Source: Phocaeicola_A sp045647865 (GTDB lineage Bacteria; Bacteroidota; Bacteroidia; Bacteroidales; Bacteroidaceae). From it: a stretch of 64,000 nt of DNA. Both the position numbers and the translations under genes were made by a program. The DNA lies in assembly GCA_045647865.1 (NCBI GenBank), contig JAZRMW010000054.1, positions 1 to 64,000 on the forward strand, read 5' to 3'. The notes below the pieces were generated by a model. It was not told the DNA's origin and did not search any database. It saw only the letters and a list, made by a program, of their open reading frames with translations. Position 1 is the stretch's first letter. Every line of letters starts with the position of its first letter. Shown here one piece after another: positions 42,547 through 51,507 of the stretch.

Positions 42547-42993
42547 TCAGAGTTTTACTGCATTACCACCTACGGCCTCGATAGCTGCAACCGCACTCTG
42601 TGAGAAAGCATGAGCCTCTACTTCAAGCTTGATTGTCAAGTTACCGTTACCCAAAATCTTAACAAGCTGGTTTGAAGAAATAAAGCCAGCAGCTACCAAA
42701 TCTGCAACTGCAACCTTTTCAAGTCCCTTAGCTTCAGCCAAAGTTTGAATTGTGCTCAAGTTAATAGCTTTATACTCCACTCGATTGATGTTCTTGAAAC
42801 CAAACTTCGGTACACGACGCTGAAGCGGCATCTGACCACCTTCGAAACCAATTTTTGTCTTATAACCAGATCTTGATTTAGCACCCTTATGACCGCGTGT
42901 AGAAGTTCCACCCAAACCAGAACCCGGACCACGTCCAATTCTCTTTCTTGTCTTAGTAGAACCTGCAGCAGGCTGTAAATTATTTAATTTCAT
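42547..42993 (-). CDS. rplO: 50S ribosomal protein L15
   Basis: L15 is a late-assembly protein of the large subunit. The 148-residue sequence starts MKLNNLQPAAGSTKTRKRIG and has the Gly/Arg-rich arm (GRGPGSGLGGTSTRGHKGAK) followed by the globular domain (GFEGGQMPLQRRVPKFGFKN as overlapping motif). It lies 32 bases after rpmD and four before secY. Confidence 0.98.
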   Translation of the reverse strand: MKLNNLQPAAGSTKTRKRIGRGPGSGLGGTSTRGHKGAKSRSGYKTKIGFEGGQMPLQRRVPKFGFKNINRVEYKAINLSTIQTLAEAKGLEKVAVADLVAAGFISSNQLVKILGNGNLTIKLEVEAHAFSQSAVAAIEAVGGNAVKL

Positions 42994-43025
42994 CTTGTTA
43001 TTACTTTTATAGAATTAACAATACC

Positions 43026-43202
43026 TTACTTTACAATGGCAACCAGATGCTTAACCTTTGCTACCATACCGAGAATTGAAGGAGTCTCTTCGTGTTCAAC
43101 AACGCGGTTCAACTTCTTAAGACCCAGTGCATCCAATGTACGCTTCTGATCAGCGGGAGCACCAATTCTACTCTTAACCTGTTTAATCTTTATAGTTGAC
43201 AT
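43026..43202 (-). CDS. rpmD: 50S ribosomal protein L30
   Basis: This 58-residue gene was found by translating the gap between rpsE and rplO. It begins MSTIKIKQVKSRIGAP and contains QKRTLDALGLKKLNRVV and SILGMVAKVKHLV, the L30 core. Its position between S5 and L15 is standard for the spc operon. Confidence 0.96.
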   Translation of the reverse strand: MSTIKIKQVKSRIGAPADQKRTLDALGLKKLNRVVEHEETPSILGMVAKVKHLVAIVK

Positions 43203-43214
43203 AAATAAACCTCC

Positions 43215-43727
43215 TTAACCTCTAAACACTTTTTCCATACTTACACCTCTGTTCTGAGCAACCATACGGGCATCACGCATTTCTGCCAATGCATTGATAG
43301 TAGCCTTCACCAAGTTGTGAGGGTTAGAAGAACCCTTAGACTTAGCCAAAACGTCAGTAATACCAACACTTTCCAATACGGCACGCATAGCACCACCGGC
43401 AACTACTCCTGTACCGTGAGAAGCAGGTTTGATGAATACCTCAGCACCACCGAACTTAGCAGCCTGCTCATGAGGAACAGTACCCTTCAATACAGGTACC
43501 TTCACAAGGTTCTTCTTAGCAGCTTCTACACCCTTGGCAATAGCAGCTGTTACTTCACCTGCTTTACCAAGACCCCAGCCAATGATACCGTTCTCGTTAC
43601 CAACAACGACAATCGCAGAGAATGTGAAGGTACGACCACCCTTAGTTACCTTAGTAACACGATTGATGGCCACCAATCTGTCCTTCAACTCTACATCGCT
43701 TGATATTTTAACTTTATTAATTGCCAT
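43215..43727 (-). CDS. rpsE: 30S ribosomal protein S5
   Basis: S5 takes part in decoding fidelity and mRNA unwinding at the entry channel. The 170-residue protein has the double-stranded-RNA-binding-like N-terminal half (VAINRVTKVTKGGRTFTF, GLGKAGEVTAAI) and the C-terminal domain with ASHGTGVVAGGAMRAVLES. Lengths and spacing are normal. It lies five bases after rplR. Confidence 0.98.
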   Translation of the reverse strand: MAINKVKISSDVELKDRLVAINRVTKVTKGGRTFTFSAIVVVGNENGIIGWGLGKAGEVTAAIAKGVEAAKKNLVKVPVLKGTVPHEQAAKFGGAEVFIKPASHGTGVVAGGAMRAVLESVGITDVLAKSKGSSNPHNLVKATINALAEMRDARMVAQNRGVSMEKVFRG

Positions 43728-43732
43728 ATCGA

Positions 43733-44074
43733 TTAAAATTTAAGTCCACCGTTACGTGCAGCGTCAGCCACTTCTTTTACTCTCCCATGATACAAGTAAC
43801 CATTACGGTCGAAAACGACAGTCGTAATACCTGCTTCTTGTGCTTTCTTGGCAATCAACTCACCAACCTTAGCAGCCTGTTCTTTCTTAGGCATAGTCTC
43901 CATACCCAATGAAGAAGCAGCGGCCAATGTCTTGCCAGACAAATCATCAATTACCTGCACGTAAATCTGCTTGTTGCTTCTGAACACACTCATACGTGGA
44001 CGTTCAGCTGTTCCAGAAATTCTATTCCGAACTCTAAATTTGATCTTTAAGCGTCTTTCTATTTTTGTTGTCAT
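43733..44074 (-). CDS. rplR: 50S ribosomal protein L18
   Basis: L18 binds 5S rRNA with L5 and L25. The 113-residue protein includes RPRMSVFRSNKQIYVQVIDD and VVFDRNGYLYHGRVKEVADAAR split across the central and C-terminal parts, both highly conserved. It is located between rplF and rpsE. Confidence 0.98.
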   Translation of the reverse strand: MTTKIERRLKIKFRVRNRISGTAERPRMSVFRSNKQIYVQVIDDLSGKTLAAASSLGMETMPKKEQAAKVGELIAKKAQEAGITTVVFDRNGYLYHGRVKEVADAARNGGLKF

Positions 44075-44095
44075 GATAATACAATTTTATAAGAT

Positions 44096-44665
44096 TTACT
44101 TAGCACCAGCTGACTTACCAGACTTTCTGCGAATCTCTTCACCGACGAACTTAATACCTTTACCCTTGTAAGGTTCGGGCTTACGGAAAGAACGAATCTT
44201 GGCACAAACCAAACCAAGCAGCTGCTTGTCGCATGATTCCAAAATAACCAGAGGGTTCTTATTTCTCTCAGACTTGGTCTCTACTTTAATTTCAGCAGGG
44301 AGCTGAAGGAATATGCTGTGAGAGAATCCCAATGAGAATTCAATCAAGTTACCCTGATTAGAAACACGGTAACCAACACCAACCAATTCGAGTTCTTTTT
44401 TATATCCCTCAGAAACACCAACAACCATATTGTTTACCAATGAACGGTACAAACCATGGAATGCATGCTGCTGCTTCAAATCAACTTCAGTGTTCTCTTC
44501 ATTCAAAGTGAAAGTAATGCAACCGTCCTCAACTGTCATAACGATTGAGGGGTCAACGAACTGATTCAACTCACCTTTAGGTCCTTTTACAGTCACTACA
44601 TTGTCCTTCTGGCTTACTGTAACACCAGCAGGAATACTAATGGGCAATTTTCCTATTCTTGACAT
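44096..44665 (-). CDS. rplF: 50S ribosomal protein L6
   Basis: L6 lies near the factor-binding site and supports EF-G and EF-Tu function. The 189-residue protein is built of two related alpha/beta repeats. MSRIGKLPISIPAGV at the start and PEPYKGKGIKFVGEEIRRK near the end are diagnostic. A short basic tail GKSAGAK follows. Confidence 0.98.
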   Translation of the reverse strand: MSRIGKLPISIPAGVTVSQKDNVVTVKGPKGELNQFVDPSIVMTVEDGCITFTLNEENTEVDLKQQHAFHGLYRSLVNNMVVGVSEGYKKELELVGVGYRVSNQGNLIEFSLGFSHSIFLQLPAEIKVETKSERNKNPLVILESCDKQLLGLVCAKIRSFRKPEPYKGKGIKFVGEEIRRKSGKSAGAK

Positions 44666-44680
44666 ACTTGAATCCTCCTA

Positions 44681-45076
44681 TTAATATACATAGCAAAGAA
44701 CCTCACCACCAATCTTAAGTTCGGCAGCTTCTTTATTTGTCATCACACCTTTGGATGTAGATATAATAGCAATACCTAATCCATTAATCACTCTCGGCAT
44801 ATCCTTATAACCGGTATATTTACGCATACCCGGAGTGGATACTCGCTGCAAATTCTTGATTGCATTCACTTTGTTAACTGCATCGTACTTCAAAGCAACT
44901 TTGATAGTACCCTGAGGTCCATCCTCAATGAACTTATAGTTCAAGATGTAACCCTTCTCAAAAAGAATCTTAGTGATTTCCTTCTTGAGGTTAGAGGCAG
45001 GAACTTCAACAACACGGTGCTTAGCACTGATTGCATTTCTCAACCTCGTCAAATAATCTGCTATTGGATCTGTCAT
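44681..45076 (-). CDS. rpsH: 30S ribosomal protein S8
   Basis: S8 binds the central domain of 16S rRNA. In E. coli it also represses the spc operon. I chose MTDPIADYLTRLRNAI as the start (131 residues). A longer frame adds 16 residues that have no family counterpart. The C-terminal GIAIISTSKGVMTNKEA and GGEVLCYVY are canonical. Confidence 0.97.
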   Translation of the reverse strand: MTDPIADYLTRLRNAISAKHRVVEVPASNLKKEITKILFEKGYILNYKFIEDGPQGTIKVALKYDAVNKVNAIKNLQRVSTPGMRKYTGYKDMPRVINGLGIAIISTSKGVMTNKEAAELKIGGEVLCYVY

Positions 45077-45130
45077 ATAAATAAAAATTAAATTAATCAG
45101 GACTATCCTGACAATATTTAACAATAAAAA

Positions 45131-45430
45131 TTACCAGCTGGCTTTCTTAACACCGGGAATCAAACCATTAGATGCCATCTCACGGAATTGAATACGAGAG
45201 ATTCCGAACTGACGGATATATCCTTTGGGACGACCAGTGATTTTACAACGGTTATGCAAACGGATAGGATTTGCGTTCTTAGGAAGATCCTGCAACTTCT
45301 GAGCAGCCTCATATGCTTCTACAGGGTCACCAGTATTTACAATCTTCTTCAACGCAGCACGCTTCTCAGCATACTTGGCTACAAGTTTGGCTCTTTTTAC
45401 TTCACGAGCCTTCATTGATTCTTTTGCCAT
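45131..45430 (-). CDS. rpsN: 30S ribosomal protein S14 (zinc-free type)
   Basis: S14 is a head protein of the small subunit. At 99 residues it is of the long C-minus class. The region around NRCKITGRPKGYIRQFGIS lacks the CXXC pairs that bind zinc in the short S14. The end IPGVKKASW is standard. It lies between rplE and rpsH. Confidence 0.97.
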   Translation of the reverse strand: MAKESMKAREVKRAKLVAKYAEKRAALKKIVNTGDPVEAYEAAQKLQDLPKNANPIRLHNRCKITGRPKGYIRQFGISRIQFREMASNGLIPGVKKASW

Positions 45431-45437
45431 ACTCTAA

Positions 45438-45995
45438 TTAGTCTTTTTTAGCGTTTTTAAAAGGCAAGCCAAACTCTTTCAACAAAGCATAGCCTTCCTC
45501 ATCTGTTTTAGCTGTAGTCACGAAGGTTATGTTCATACCCAAGATGCGAGTGATGCTATCAATATTGATTTCAGGGAAGATAATCTGTTCCTGAATACCC
45601 AATGTATAGTTACCACGACCATCCAACTTGCTCTCAATACCCTTGAAGTCGCGGATACGAGGCAATGCGATACGAACGAGCTTTTCCAAGAACTCATACA
45701 TTCTCTCACGACGCAATGTCACCATAACACCGATAGGCATCTTCTTACGCAACTTGAAGTTGGCAACGTCCTTACGAGAAATAGTGGCAACAGCCTTCTG
45801 ACCTGTAATCGTTGTAAGCTCATTGATTGCTACATCAATAATCTTCTTATCAGCAACAGCCATACCCAATCCCTGATTGATAACAATCTTCTTGAGGACA
45901 GGTACCTGCATGCTTGAAGTATATTGGAACTTCTCCTTCAATGCAGGAGCGATGCGCTCTGCATATTCTTTCTTAAGACTTGCAGTATTACTCAT
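45438..45995 (-). CDS. rplE: 50S ribosomal protein L5
   Basis: L5 binds 5S rRNA and forms a bridge to S13. The 185-residue protein contains VPVLKKIVINQGLG, LRKKMPIGVMVTLRR and DFKGIESKLDGRGNYTLGI in family order, and FPEINIDSI near the end. Its ATG shares one base with the rplX stop codon, indicating coupling. Confidence 0.98.
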   Translation of the reverse strand: MSNTASLKKEYAERIAPALKEKFQYTSSMQVPVLKKIVINQGLGMAVADKKIIDVAINELTTITGQKAVATISRKDVANFKLRKKMPIGVMVTLRRERMYEFLEKLVRIALPRIRDFKGIESKLDGRGNYTLGIQEQIIFPEINIDSITRILGMNITFVTTAKTDEEGYALLKEFGLPFKNAKKD

Positions 45996-46315
45996 TACTT
46001 AATCTCCTCTCCTGATTTTTTAGAATAACGCACTAAAGTTCCTTCTGAACTCATTTTTCGTCCGATACGAGTGGCCTTTCCAGTTTTAGGATCAACAACA
46101 TTCAAGTTAGAAATGTGAATAGGAGCCTCCATTTTCACAATACCGCCTTGAGGATTCTTTGCACTTGGTTTTGTGTGCTTAGAAACCATGTTGACACCTT
46201 CAACAACGGCACGGTTCTCTTTCACGAGAACTTTCAATACGGTACCTGTTTTACCCTTGTCTTCACCAGAGTTAACGTAAACGGTATCGCCTTTCTTAAT
46301 ATGTAACTTACTCAT
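45995..46315 (-). CDS. rplX: 50S ribosomal protein L24
   Basis: L24 initiates 50S assembly and lies at the tunnel exit. The 106-residue protein has the KOW motif (IKKGDTVYVNSGEDKGKTG) and the conserved GVNMVSKHTKPS. It lies 21 bases after rplN and overlaps rplE by one base. Confidence 0.98.
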   Translation of the reverse strand: MSKLHIKKGDTVYVNSGEDKGKTGTVLKVLVKENRAVVEGVNMVSKHTKPSAKNPQGGIVKMEAPIHISNLNVVDPKTGKATRIGRKMSSEGTLVRYSKKSGEEIK

Positions 46316-46336
46316 TACTTGAATTCTTTTACAAAA

Positions 46337-46702
46337 TTAAAGTACTTCAGGTGCCAATGAGACAACCTTCATATTAGCAGCACGAAGCTCTCTCGCTACG
46401 GGACCAAAGATACGGCTTCCGCGGATTTCACCAGCATTGTTCAAAAGAACACAAGCGTTGTCATCAAAACGGATATAAGAACCGTCAGCACGACGGATTT
46501 CCTTCTTGGTACGTACAATCAAAGCCTTAGATACTGCACCCTTTTTGATATCACTTGAAGGGATTACACTCTTCACTGAAACCACAATAACATCACCAAC
46601 AGAGGCATAACGTCTGCGAGTACCACCCAAAACGCGGATACACAGAGCTTCTTTAGCACCACTGTTATCACATACTGTAAGTCTAGATTCTGCTTGTATC
46701 AT
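46337..46702 (-). CDS. rplN: 50S ribosomal protein L14
   Basis: L14 is at the subunit interface and contacts 16S helix 14. The 121-residue protein starts MIQAESRLTVCDNSGAKEAL and ends EVL. RGSRIFGPVARELR is the universal signature. It follows rpsQ by two bases. Confidence 0.98.
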   Translation of the reverse strand: MIQAESRLTVCDNSGAKEALCIRVLGGTRRRYASVGDVIVVSVKSVIPSSDIKKGAVSKALIVRTKKEIRRADGSYIRFDDNACVLLNNAGEIRGSRIFGPVARELRAANMKVVSLAPEVL

Positions 46703-46704
46703 AA

Positions 46705-46962
46705 TTACTTAGCTCTTTCGATTATTTCTACTAATCTCCATCTCTTAGTTCTGCTCAAAGGACGAGTCTCCATGATACGTACAGTATCACCCAGGTTGCA
46801 CTCCTGCTTTTCATCGTGAGCATGGTATTTCTTCGTCTTGCTAACGAACTTACCATAAATAGGGTGTTTTTCCTTGAACTTAGCAGCAACTGTAATGGTC
46901 TTATCCATCTTATTGCTAACAACTACACCCGTTCTTTCTTTTCTTAAATTTCTAGCTTCCAT
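46705..46962 (-). CDS. rpsQ: 30S ribosomal protein S17
   Basis: S17 is an early-binding OB-fold protein of the small subunit. I used the ATG of MEARNLRKERTGVV (85 residues). A TTG one codon upstream is less likely. The signature DTVRIMETRPLSRTKRWRL is complete. It lies 12 bases after rpmC. Confidence 0.97.
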   Translation of the reverse strand: MEARNLRKERTGVVVSNKMDKTITVAAKFKEKHPIYGKFVSKTKKYHAHDEKQECNLGDTVRIMETRPLSRTKRWRLVEIIERAK

Positions 46963-46974
46963 CAAAAGACCATT

Positions 46975-47169
46975 TTATTTGTTAAGTTCTCTCTGACGCA
47001 ATTCAGTCTTCATACGAGCGATGGTTCTACGCTGCTCCTTAATCTGAGCAGAATTCTCCAACGGTGAAACCGCATGATTCAAAACCATCTGATTATAGTT
47101 AGCTACTTCTGTTTCGATTCTTTCAGCCAACTCATTAGTTGCTATTTCTCTAATCTCTGCAATCTTCAT
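46975..47169 (-). CDS. rpmC: 50S ribosomal protein L29
   Basis: L29 is a two-helix protein beside the exit tunnel that helps form the docking site for SRP and trigger factor. It has 64 residues. It begins MKIAEIREIATNELAERI and carries the family end IKEQRRTIARMKTELRQ. It follows rplP by two bases. Confidence 0.97.
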   Translation of the reverse strand: MKIAEIREIATNELAERIETEVANYNQMVLNHAVSPLENSAQIKEQRRTIARMKTELRQRELNK

Positions 47170-47171
47170 AA

Positions 47172-47606
47172 TTATGCATTTTGATTTTGAACATCGTAAT
47201 CACGTCTCACAATAAACTTAGTAGTAACAGGGAGCTTCTGAGCAGCCAAGCGCAAAGCTTCTTTTGCCACTTCATAAGGAACACCTTCTACTTCGAAAAT
47301 GATTCGACCCGGAGTGATGGGGAATACGAATCCTTCAGGACTACCCTTACCCTTACCCATACGTACGTCAGCGGGTTTCTTAGTAATAGGTTTGTCCGGA
47401 AATATGCGAATCCAAATTTGACCTTCACGCTGCATGTAACGTGTTACCGCGATACGGGCAGCTTCAATCTGACGGCCGGTAATCCATTTAGTCTGCAAAG
47501 ACTTGATACCGAAAGAACCGAAAGCCAATTGGTTACCTCTCTGAGCATTACCTTTGCTAGAACCTTTTTGCGGTCTTCTATATTTTACTCTTTTAGGTTG
47601 TAACAT
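47172..47606 (-). CDS. rplP: 50S ribosomal protein L16
   Basis: L16 contacts the A-site tRNA elbow and is needed for peptidyl transfer. It has 144 residues. MLQPKRVKYRRPQKG at the start and KPITKKPADVRMGKGKGSPE in the middle are universal. The end shows the typical KLPVTTKFIVRRD. Confidence 0.98.
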   Translation of the reverse strand: MLQPKRVKYRRPQKGSSKGNAQRGNQLAFGSFGIKSLQTKWITGRQIEAARIAVTRYMQREGQIWIRIFPDKPITKKPADVRMGKGKGSPEGFVFPITPGRIIFEVEGVPYEVAKEALRLAAQKLPVTTKFIVRRDYDVQNQNA

Positions 47607-47629
47607 AATTCTTCTTAACTTTCAATTAG

Positions 47630-48355
47630 TTAACGATTGTTTTTCTTTCTCTTGAAGTTCTTACCGCCGTTACCGCCATTACCACGACCGTTGTCCTTAG
47701 CTTGAGTAAAGTTTGGAGCCAAGTCCTTCTTGCCGAAAACTTCTCCACGGCAAATCCAAACCTTAATACCCAACAGACCAACCTTTGTCAAAGCTTCTGC
47801 ATGGCAGTAATCAATATCAGCTCTGAAAGTGTGCAACGGTGTACGTCCTTCCTTATACATTTCAGAACGAGCCATTTCTGCACCATTCAAACGACCAGAG
47901 ATCTGAATCTTGATACCTTCAGCACCCATGCGCATTGTATTGGCAATAGCCATCTTGATGGCACGACGATATGCAATCTTACCTTCTACCTGGCGAGCGA
48001 TATTGTTGGCAACGATTACAGCATCAAGTTCAGGACGCTTAACTTCAAAGATATTGATTTGAATGTCCTTATCGGTGATCTTCTTCAACTCTTCCTTCAA
48101 CTTGTCAACTTCCTGACCACCTTTACCAATGATAATACCCGGACGAGCAGTACAAACTGTAATTGTCACGAGTTTCAAGGTACGTTCGATAACAATTCTT
48201 GAAACACTGGCCTTAGCCAAACGTGCATTCAAGTATTTACGGATCTTGCTATCTTCCAAGAGAGCATCTCCAAAATTCTTACCACCGTACCAGTTAGAAT
48301 CCCATCCTCTGACGATACCCAGACGGTTACTTATCGGATTAACTTTTTGTCCCAT
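47630..48355 (-). CDS. rpsC: 30S ribosomal protein S3
   Basis: S3 lines the mRNA entry channel. The 241-residue protein has the KH domain (VTITVCTARPGIIIGKGGQE) and the C-terminal half with GRLNGAEMARSE and GIKVWICRGEV. The last 25 residues are Gly/Asn/Lys-rich, a tail common in this phylum. It follows rplV by eight bases. Confidence 0.98.
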   Translation of the reverse strand: MGQKVNPISNRLGIVRGWDSNWYGGKNFGDALLEDSKIRKYLNARLAKASVSRIVIERTLKLVTITVCTARPGIIIGKGGQEVDKLKEELKKITDKDIQINIFEVKRPELDAVIVANNIARQVEGKIAYRRAIKMAIANTMRMGAEGIKIQISGRLNGAEMARSEMYKEGRTPLHTFRADIDYCHAEALTKVGLLGIKVWICRGEVFGKKDLAPNFTQAKDNGRGNGGNGGKNFKRKKNNR

Positions 48356-48363
48356 TACTACTC

Positions 48364-48774
48364 TTAATTTTGATTATCATTAGTATTCTTAGAACCAACG
48401 TACAAAGTCACATGATTAGAGCGTTTGCGAATTCTGTAACCTCTACCTTGGGGTGCAGGTCTCATTCTCTTGAGTGTAGCACCACAATCAACAAACACCT
48501 CTGTTACATAGAGTTCGCCGCTTTCTGCCTTACGTTCATTCTTCTGTTCCCAGTTAGCAATAGCCGAGCGCAACAGCTTCTCAACTCTTGCAGAAGCCTC
48601 TTTAGAAGAGAACTTCAATACGCCCAGCGCTCTGTTTACCTCCATACCGCGGATCATATCAACCACCAAACGCATCTTTCGCGGAGAAGTCGGGACATTG
48701 CGCAATTTTGCGAAATACACAGTCTTCAATGCCTCTTTACGTGCATTAGCTGCGATAGCTTTTCTTTTTCCCAT
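48364..48774 (-). CDS. rplV: 50S ribosomal protein L22
   Basis: L22 has a long beta-hairpin reaching into the nascent-peptide tunnel. The hairpin is recognisable around CGATLKRMRPAPQGRGYRI. It has 136 residues, with an Asn-rich tail (SKNTNDNQN) slightly longer than in E. coli. It sits between rpsS and rpsC. Confidence 0.98.
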   Translation of the reverse strand: MGKRKAIAANARKEALKTVYFAKLRNVPTSPRKMRLVVDMIRGMEVNRALGVLKFSSKEASARVEKLLRSAIANWEQKNERKAESGELYVTEVFVDCGATLKRMRPAPQGRGYRIRKRSNHVTLYVGSKNTNDNQN

Positions 48775-48806
48775 ATATTATTACTTTTTTATTCTATGCG
48801 ACCTGC

Positions 48807-49076
48807 TTATTTTTTCTTGTTACCAGCATGACCACGGAATGTACGAGTGGGAGCAAATTCACCCAACTTGTGTCCTACCATGTTTTCTGTAACATAAACA
48901 GGAATAAATTTATTTCCGTTATGAACTGCAATTGTATGTCCCACGAAATCCGGAGAGATCATTGAAGCTCTGGCCCATGTCTTGACTACAGTCTTCTTGC
49001 CGCTTTCATTCATAGCAAGAACCTTATTCTCAAGCTTTACGTTAATGTACGGACCCTTTTTTAAAGAACGACTCAT
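48807..49076 (-). CDS. rpsS: 30S ribosomal protein S19
   Basis: S19 forms the head-domain complex with S13. The 89-residue sequence begins MSRSLKKGPYINVKLENKV and contains TWARASMISPDFVGHTIAVH and KLGEFAPTRTFRGHAGN, all canonical. It follows rplB by 21 bases. Confidence 0.98.
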   Translation of the reverse strand: MSRSLKKGPYINVKLENKVLAMNESGKKTVVKTWARASMISPDFVGHTIAVHNGNKFIPVYVTENMVGHKLGEFAPTRTFRGHAGNKKK

Positions 49077-49097
49077 AATTTACTCAATTAACCGTTA

Positions 49098-49922
49098 TTA
49101 CTTATTACATCTCTCAATAATATACTTATTAGACTGTTTCTTAGGACGTCTTGTCTTCAAGCCCTTAGCATACAAGCCCTTACGTGAACGAGGATGACCT
49201 CCTGACTGGCGACCTTCACCACCACCCATCGGGTGATCCACGGGGTTCATAACAACACCACGGTTGTGAGGACGACGACCCAACCAACGAGAGCGACCTG
49301 CCTTACCAGAGCTTTCCAATGCATGGTCTGAGTTACCAACGCTACCAATAGTAGCCTTGCAAGCGCTGAGAATCTGTCTAACTTCTCCTGAAGGCAACTT
49401 AATCACACAGTATGCACCTTCACGTGAAGTCAATTGAGCAAAATTACCTGCTGATCTAACCAAAGCAGCACCTTGTCCAGGACGGAGTTCGATGTTGTGA
49501 ATCACCGTACCCACGGGGATGTTCTGCAAAGGAAGTGCGTTACCAATCTCAGGCGCCGCATTCGGTCCAGACATCAAAGTGCTACCAACTTGCAATCCAT
49601 TAGGAGCAATAATATATCTTTTCTCTCCATCAGCGTAATACAACAGAGCGATACGAGCCGAACGGTTTGGATCATACTCAATTGTCTTAACAACTGCTGG
49701 AACACCGTCTTTATTTCTCTTGAAATCGATCAAACGGAATTTTCTCTTATGGCCACCACCAATGTAGCGCATAGTCATCTTACCTACATTGTTACGGCCA
49801 CCCGTTGATTTTTTACCGTATACAAGAGACTTTTCTGGTACCGATGCAGTAATCTCCTCAAAAGTACCAATAATCTTGTGTCTTTGCCCCGGTGTTGTGG
49901 GCTTAAATTTACGTACTGCCAT
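49098..49922 (-). CDS. rplB: 50S ribosomal protein L2
   Basis: L2 is essential for subunit association and the peptidyl-transferase centre. The 274-residue protein starts MAVRKFKPTTPGQRHK and carries the conserved late motif MNPVDHPMGGGEGR with its invariant histidine. The C-terminus GLKTRRPKKQSNKYII is typical. Confidence 0.98.
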   Translation of the reverse strand: MAVRKFKPTTPGQRHKIIGTFEEITASVPEKSLVYGKKSTGGRNNVGKMTMRYIGGGHKRKFRLIDFKRNKDGVPAVVKTIEYDPNRSARIALLYYADGEKRYIIAPNGLQVGSTLMSGPNAAPEIGNALPLQNIPVGTVIHNIELRPGQGAALVRSAGNFAQLTSREGAYCVIKLPSGEVRQILSACKATIGSVGNSDHALESSGKAGRSRWLGRRPHNRGVVMNPVDHPMGGGEGRQSGGHPRSRKGLYAKGLKTRRPKKQSNKYIIERCNK

Positions 49923-49929
49923 CTTTTAT

Positions 49930-50220
49930 TTAAATATTGCTATAGAAATCAATAGTATCGCCTTCCTTCACAGTCACGATAGCCTTCTTGTAAGCATTAG
50001 TGCGACCCTGAAGAAGACCGGCTTTAGTGTAGCGGCTCTTGTTCTTACCATCATAACGCATGGTATTCACATCAACTACTGTAACATTATACAAAGCTTC
50101 AACTTCAGCTTTAATCTGAAGCTTATTAGCCTCAGGACGCACGATAAATCCGAAACGATTGCTCTTTTCGGAAATTGCGTTCATTTTCTCTGTAATCAAT
50201 GGTTTTACAATATATGCCAT
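49930..50220 (-). CDS. rplW: 50S ribosomal protein L23
   Basis: L23 is the main trigger-factor and SRP docking protein at the tunnel exit. The 96-residue protein has PLITEKMNAISEKSNRFGF and the C-terminal GRTNAYKKAIVTVKEG. It follows rplD by three bases, as in the S10 order. Confidence 0.97.
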   Translation of the reverse strand: MAYIVKPLITEKMNAISEKSNRFGFIVRPEANKLQIKAEVEALYNVTVVDVNTMRYDGKNKSRYTKAGLLQGRTNAYKKAIVTVKEGDTIDFYSNI

Positions 50221-50223
50221 TTT

Positions 50224-50862
50224 TTAAGCCTCCTTCTTTGTTAAAATGTTATCAATAACTTTCAACGAGCTTTCAGTCACAACAAGAACGCCTGCGTTCA
50301 ATACTGAGTAAGTATTCAACGAAGCCGCCAATGCAACATTTGCACGTTCTACATTACGAGCAGACAAAAATACATTTTTATTTGCATCTGGCAAAACAAC
50401 GAGTACTTTCTTGTCTGAAACTTTAAGATTTTTAGCAAAATTTACAAAATCTTTAGTCTTAGGAGCCTCAAAAGTGAAATCTTCAACTACAACAATAGCA
50501 TTTTCCTGAGCCTTATAAGAAAGGGCAGAACGACGTGCCAAAGTCTTCACTTTCTTGTTCAACTTAAAGCCATAATCGCGGGGCTGAGGACCGAACACGC
50601 GACCACCACCAACCAATACAGGAGAGTTGATGTCACCACGACGAGCACCGCCGCCACCTTTCTGACGACCCAACTTGCGAGTAGAACCACTAACTTCGCT
50701 TCTTTCCTTTGACTTATGAGTACCTTGACGCTGATTGGCCATAAATTGCTTTACGTCCAAATAAATAGCGTGATCGTTAGGCTCAATGCCGAAGATAGAT
50801 TCGTTCAACGTAACCTTTCTTCCGGTGTCTTCACCTTTAATATTTAATACGTTAACTTCCAT
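50224..50862 (-). CDS. rplD: 50S ribosomal protein L4
   Basis: L4 has an extended loop that lines the tunnel. In enterobacteria it also represses the S10 operon. The 212-residue protein contains the loop GSTRKLGRQKGGGGARRGD and FGPQPRDYGFKLNKK. Its ATG shares one base with the rplC stop codon. Confidence 0.98.
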   Translation of the reverse strand: MEVNVLNIKGEDTGRKVTLNESIFGIEPNDHAIYLDVKQFMANQRQGTHKSKERSEVSGSTRKLGRQKGGGGARRGDINSPVLVGGGRVFGPQPRDYGFKLNKKVKTLARRSALSYKAQENAIVVVEDFTFEAPKTKDFVNFAKNLKVSDKKVLVVLPDANKNVFLSARNVERANVALAASLNTYSVLNAGVLVVTESSLKVIDNILTKKEA

Positions 50863-51479
50863 TATTTCTCAATTATTACGATTGAACCTTTGCAACCTGG
50901 AACAGAACCCTTAATCATAAGGATATTGTGTTCAGGAATTACTTTTAATACTTGCAAGTTGTGTGTAGTCACGCGGTCGCCACCCATTTGGCCACCCATG
51001 CGCATACCCTTGAACACCTTAGCGGGATAAGAACATGCACCGATAGAACCCGGCTTACGAGCACGGTTGTGCTGACCGTGAGTAGTCTGACCTACACCAC
51101 CAAAGCCATGTCTTTTTACTACACCCTGGAAGCCTTTACCTTTAGAAGTTCCAACAACATCAACGAAAGATGCATCATTGAACAACTCTACAGTGAGGGT
51201 ATCACCCAAGTTTAACTCACCTTCAAAACCTTTGAACTCGGCCAAGTGTCTCTTCGGAGTTACACCAGCTTTCTTGAAGTGTCCCATCATAGGCTTAGTT
51301 GTATTCTTTTCCTTAGCCTCTTGGAAACCGAGCTGAACGGCAGCATAGCCATCCTTCTCAACACTTTTAATCTGAGTAACTACACAAGGACCTACTTCGA
51401 TAACAGTGCATGGAACATTCTTACCATCGGCACTGAAAACGGATGTCATTCCGATTTTTTTTCCTAATAATCCTGGCAT
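50862..51479 (-). CDS. rplC: 50S ribosomal protein L3
   Basis: L3 is one of the two assembly initiators of the 50S subunit. The 205-residue protein begins MPGLLGKKIGMTSVFS and has the long central extension with GVVKRHGFGGVGQTTHGQ and RKPGSIGACSYPAKVFKGMR as overlapping conserved segments. It is translationally coupled to rplD. Confidence 0.98.
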   Translation of the reverse strand: MPGLLGKKIGMTSVFSADGKNVPCTVIEVGPCVVTQIKSVEKDGYAAVQLGFQEAKEKNTTKPMMGHFKKAGVTPKRHLAEFKGFEGELNLGDTLTVELFNDASFVDVVGTSKGKGFQGVVKRHGFGGVGQTTHGQHNRARKPGSIGACSYPAKVFKGMRMGGQMGGDRVTTHNLQVLKVIPEHNILMIKGSVPGCKGSIVIIEK

Positions 51480-51507
51480 TTCAGTTAATTTTTAAATAAT
51501 TCAATTC

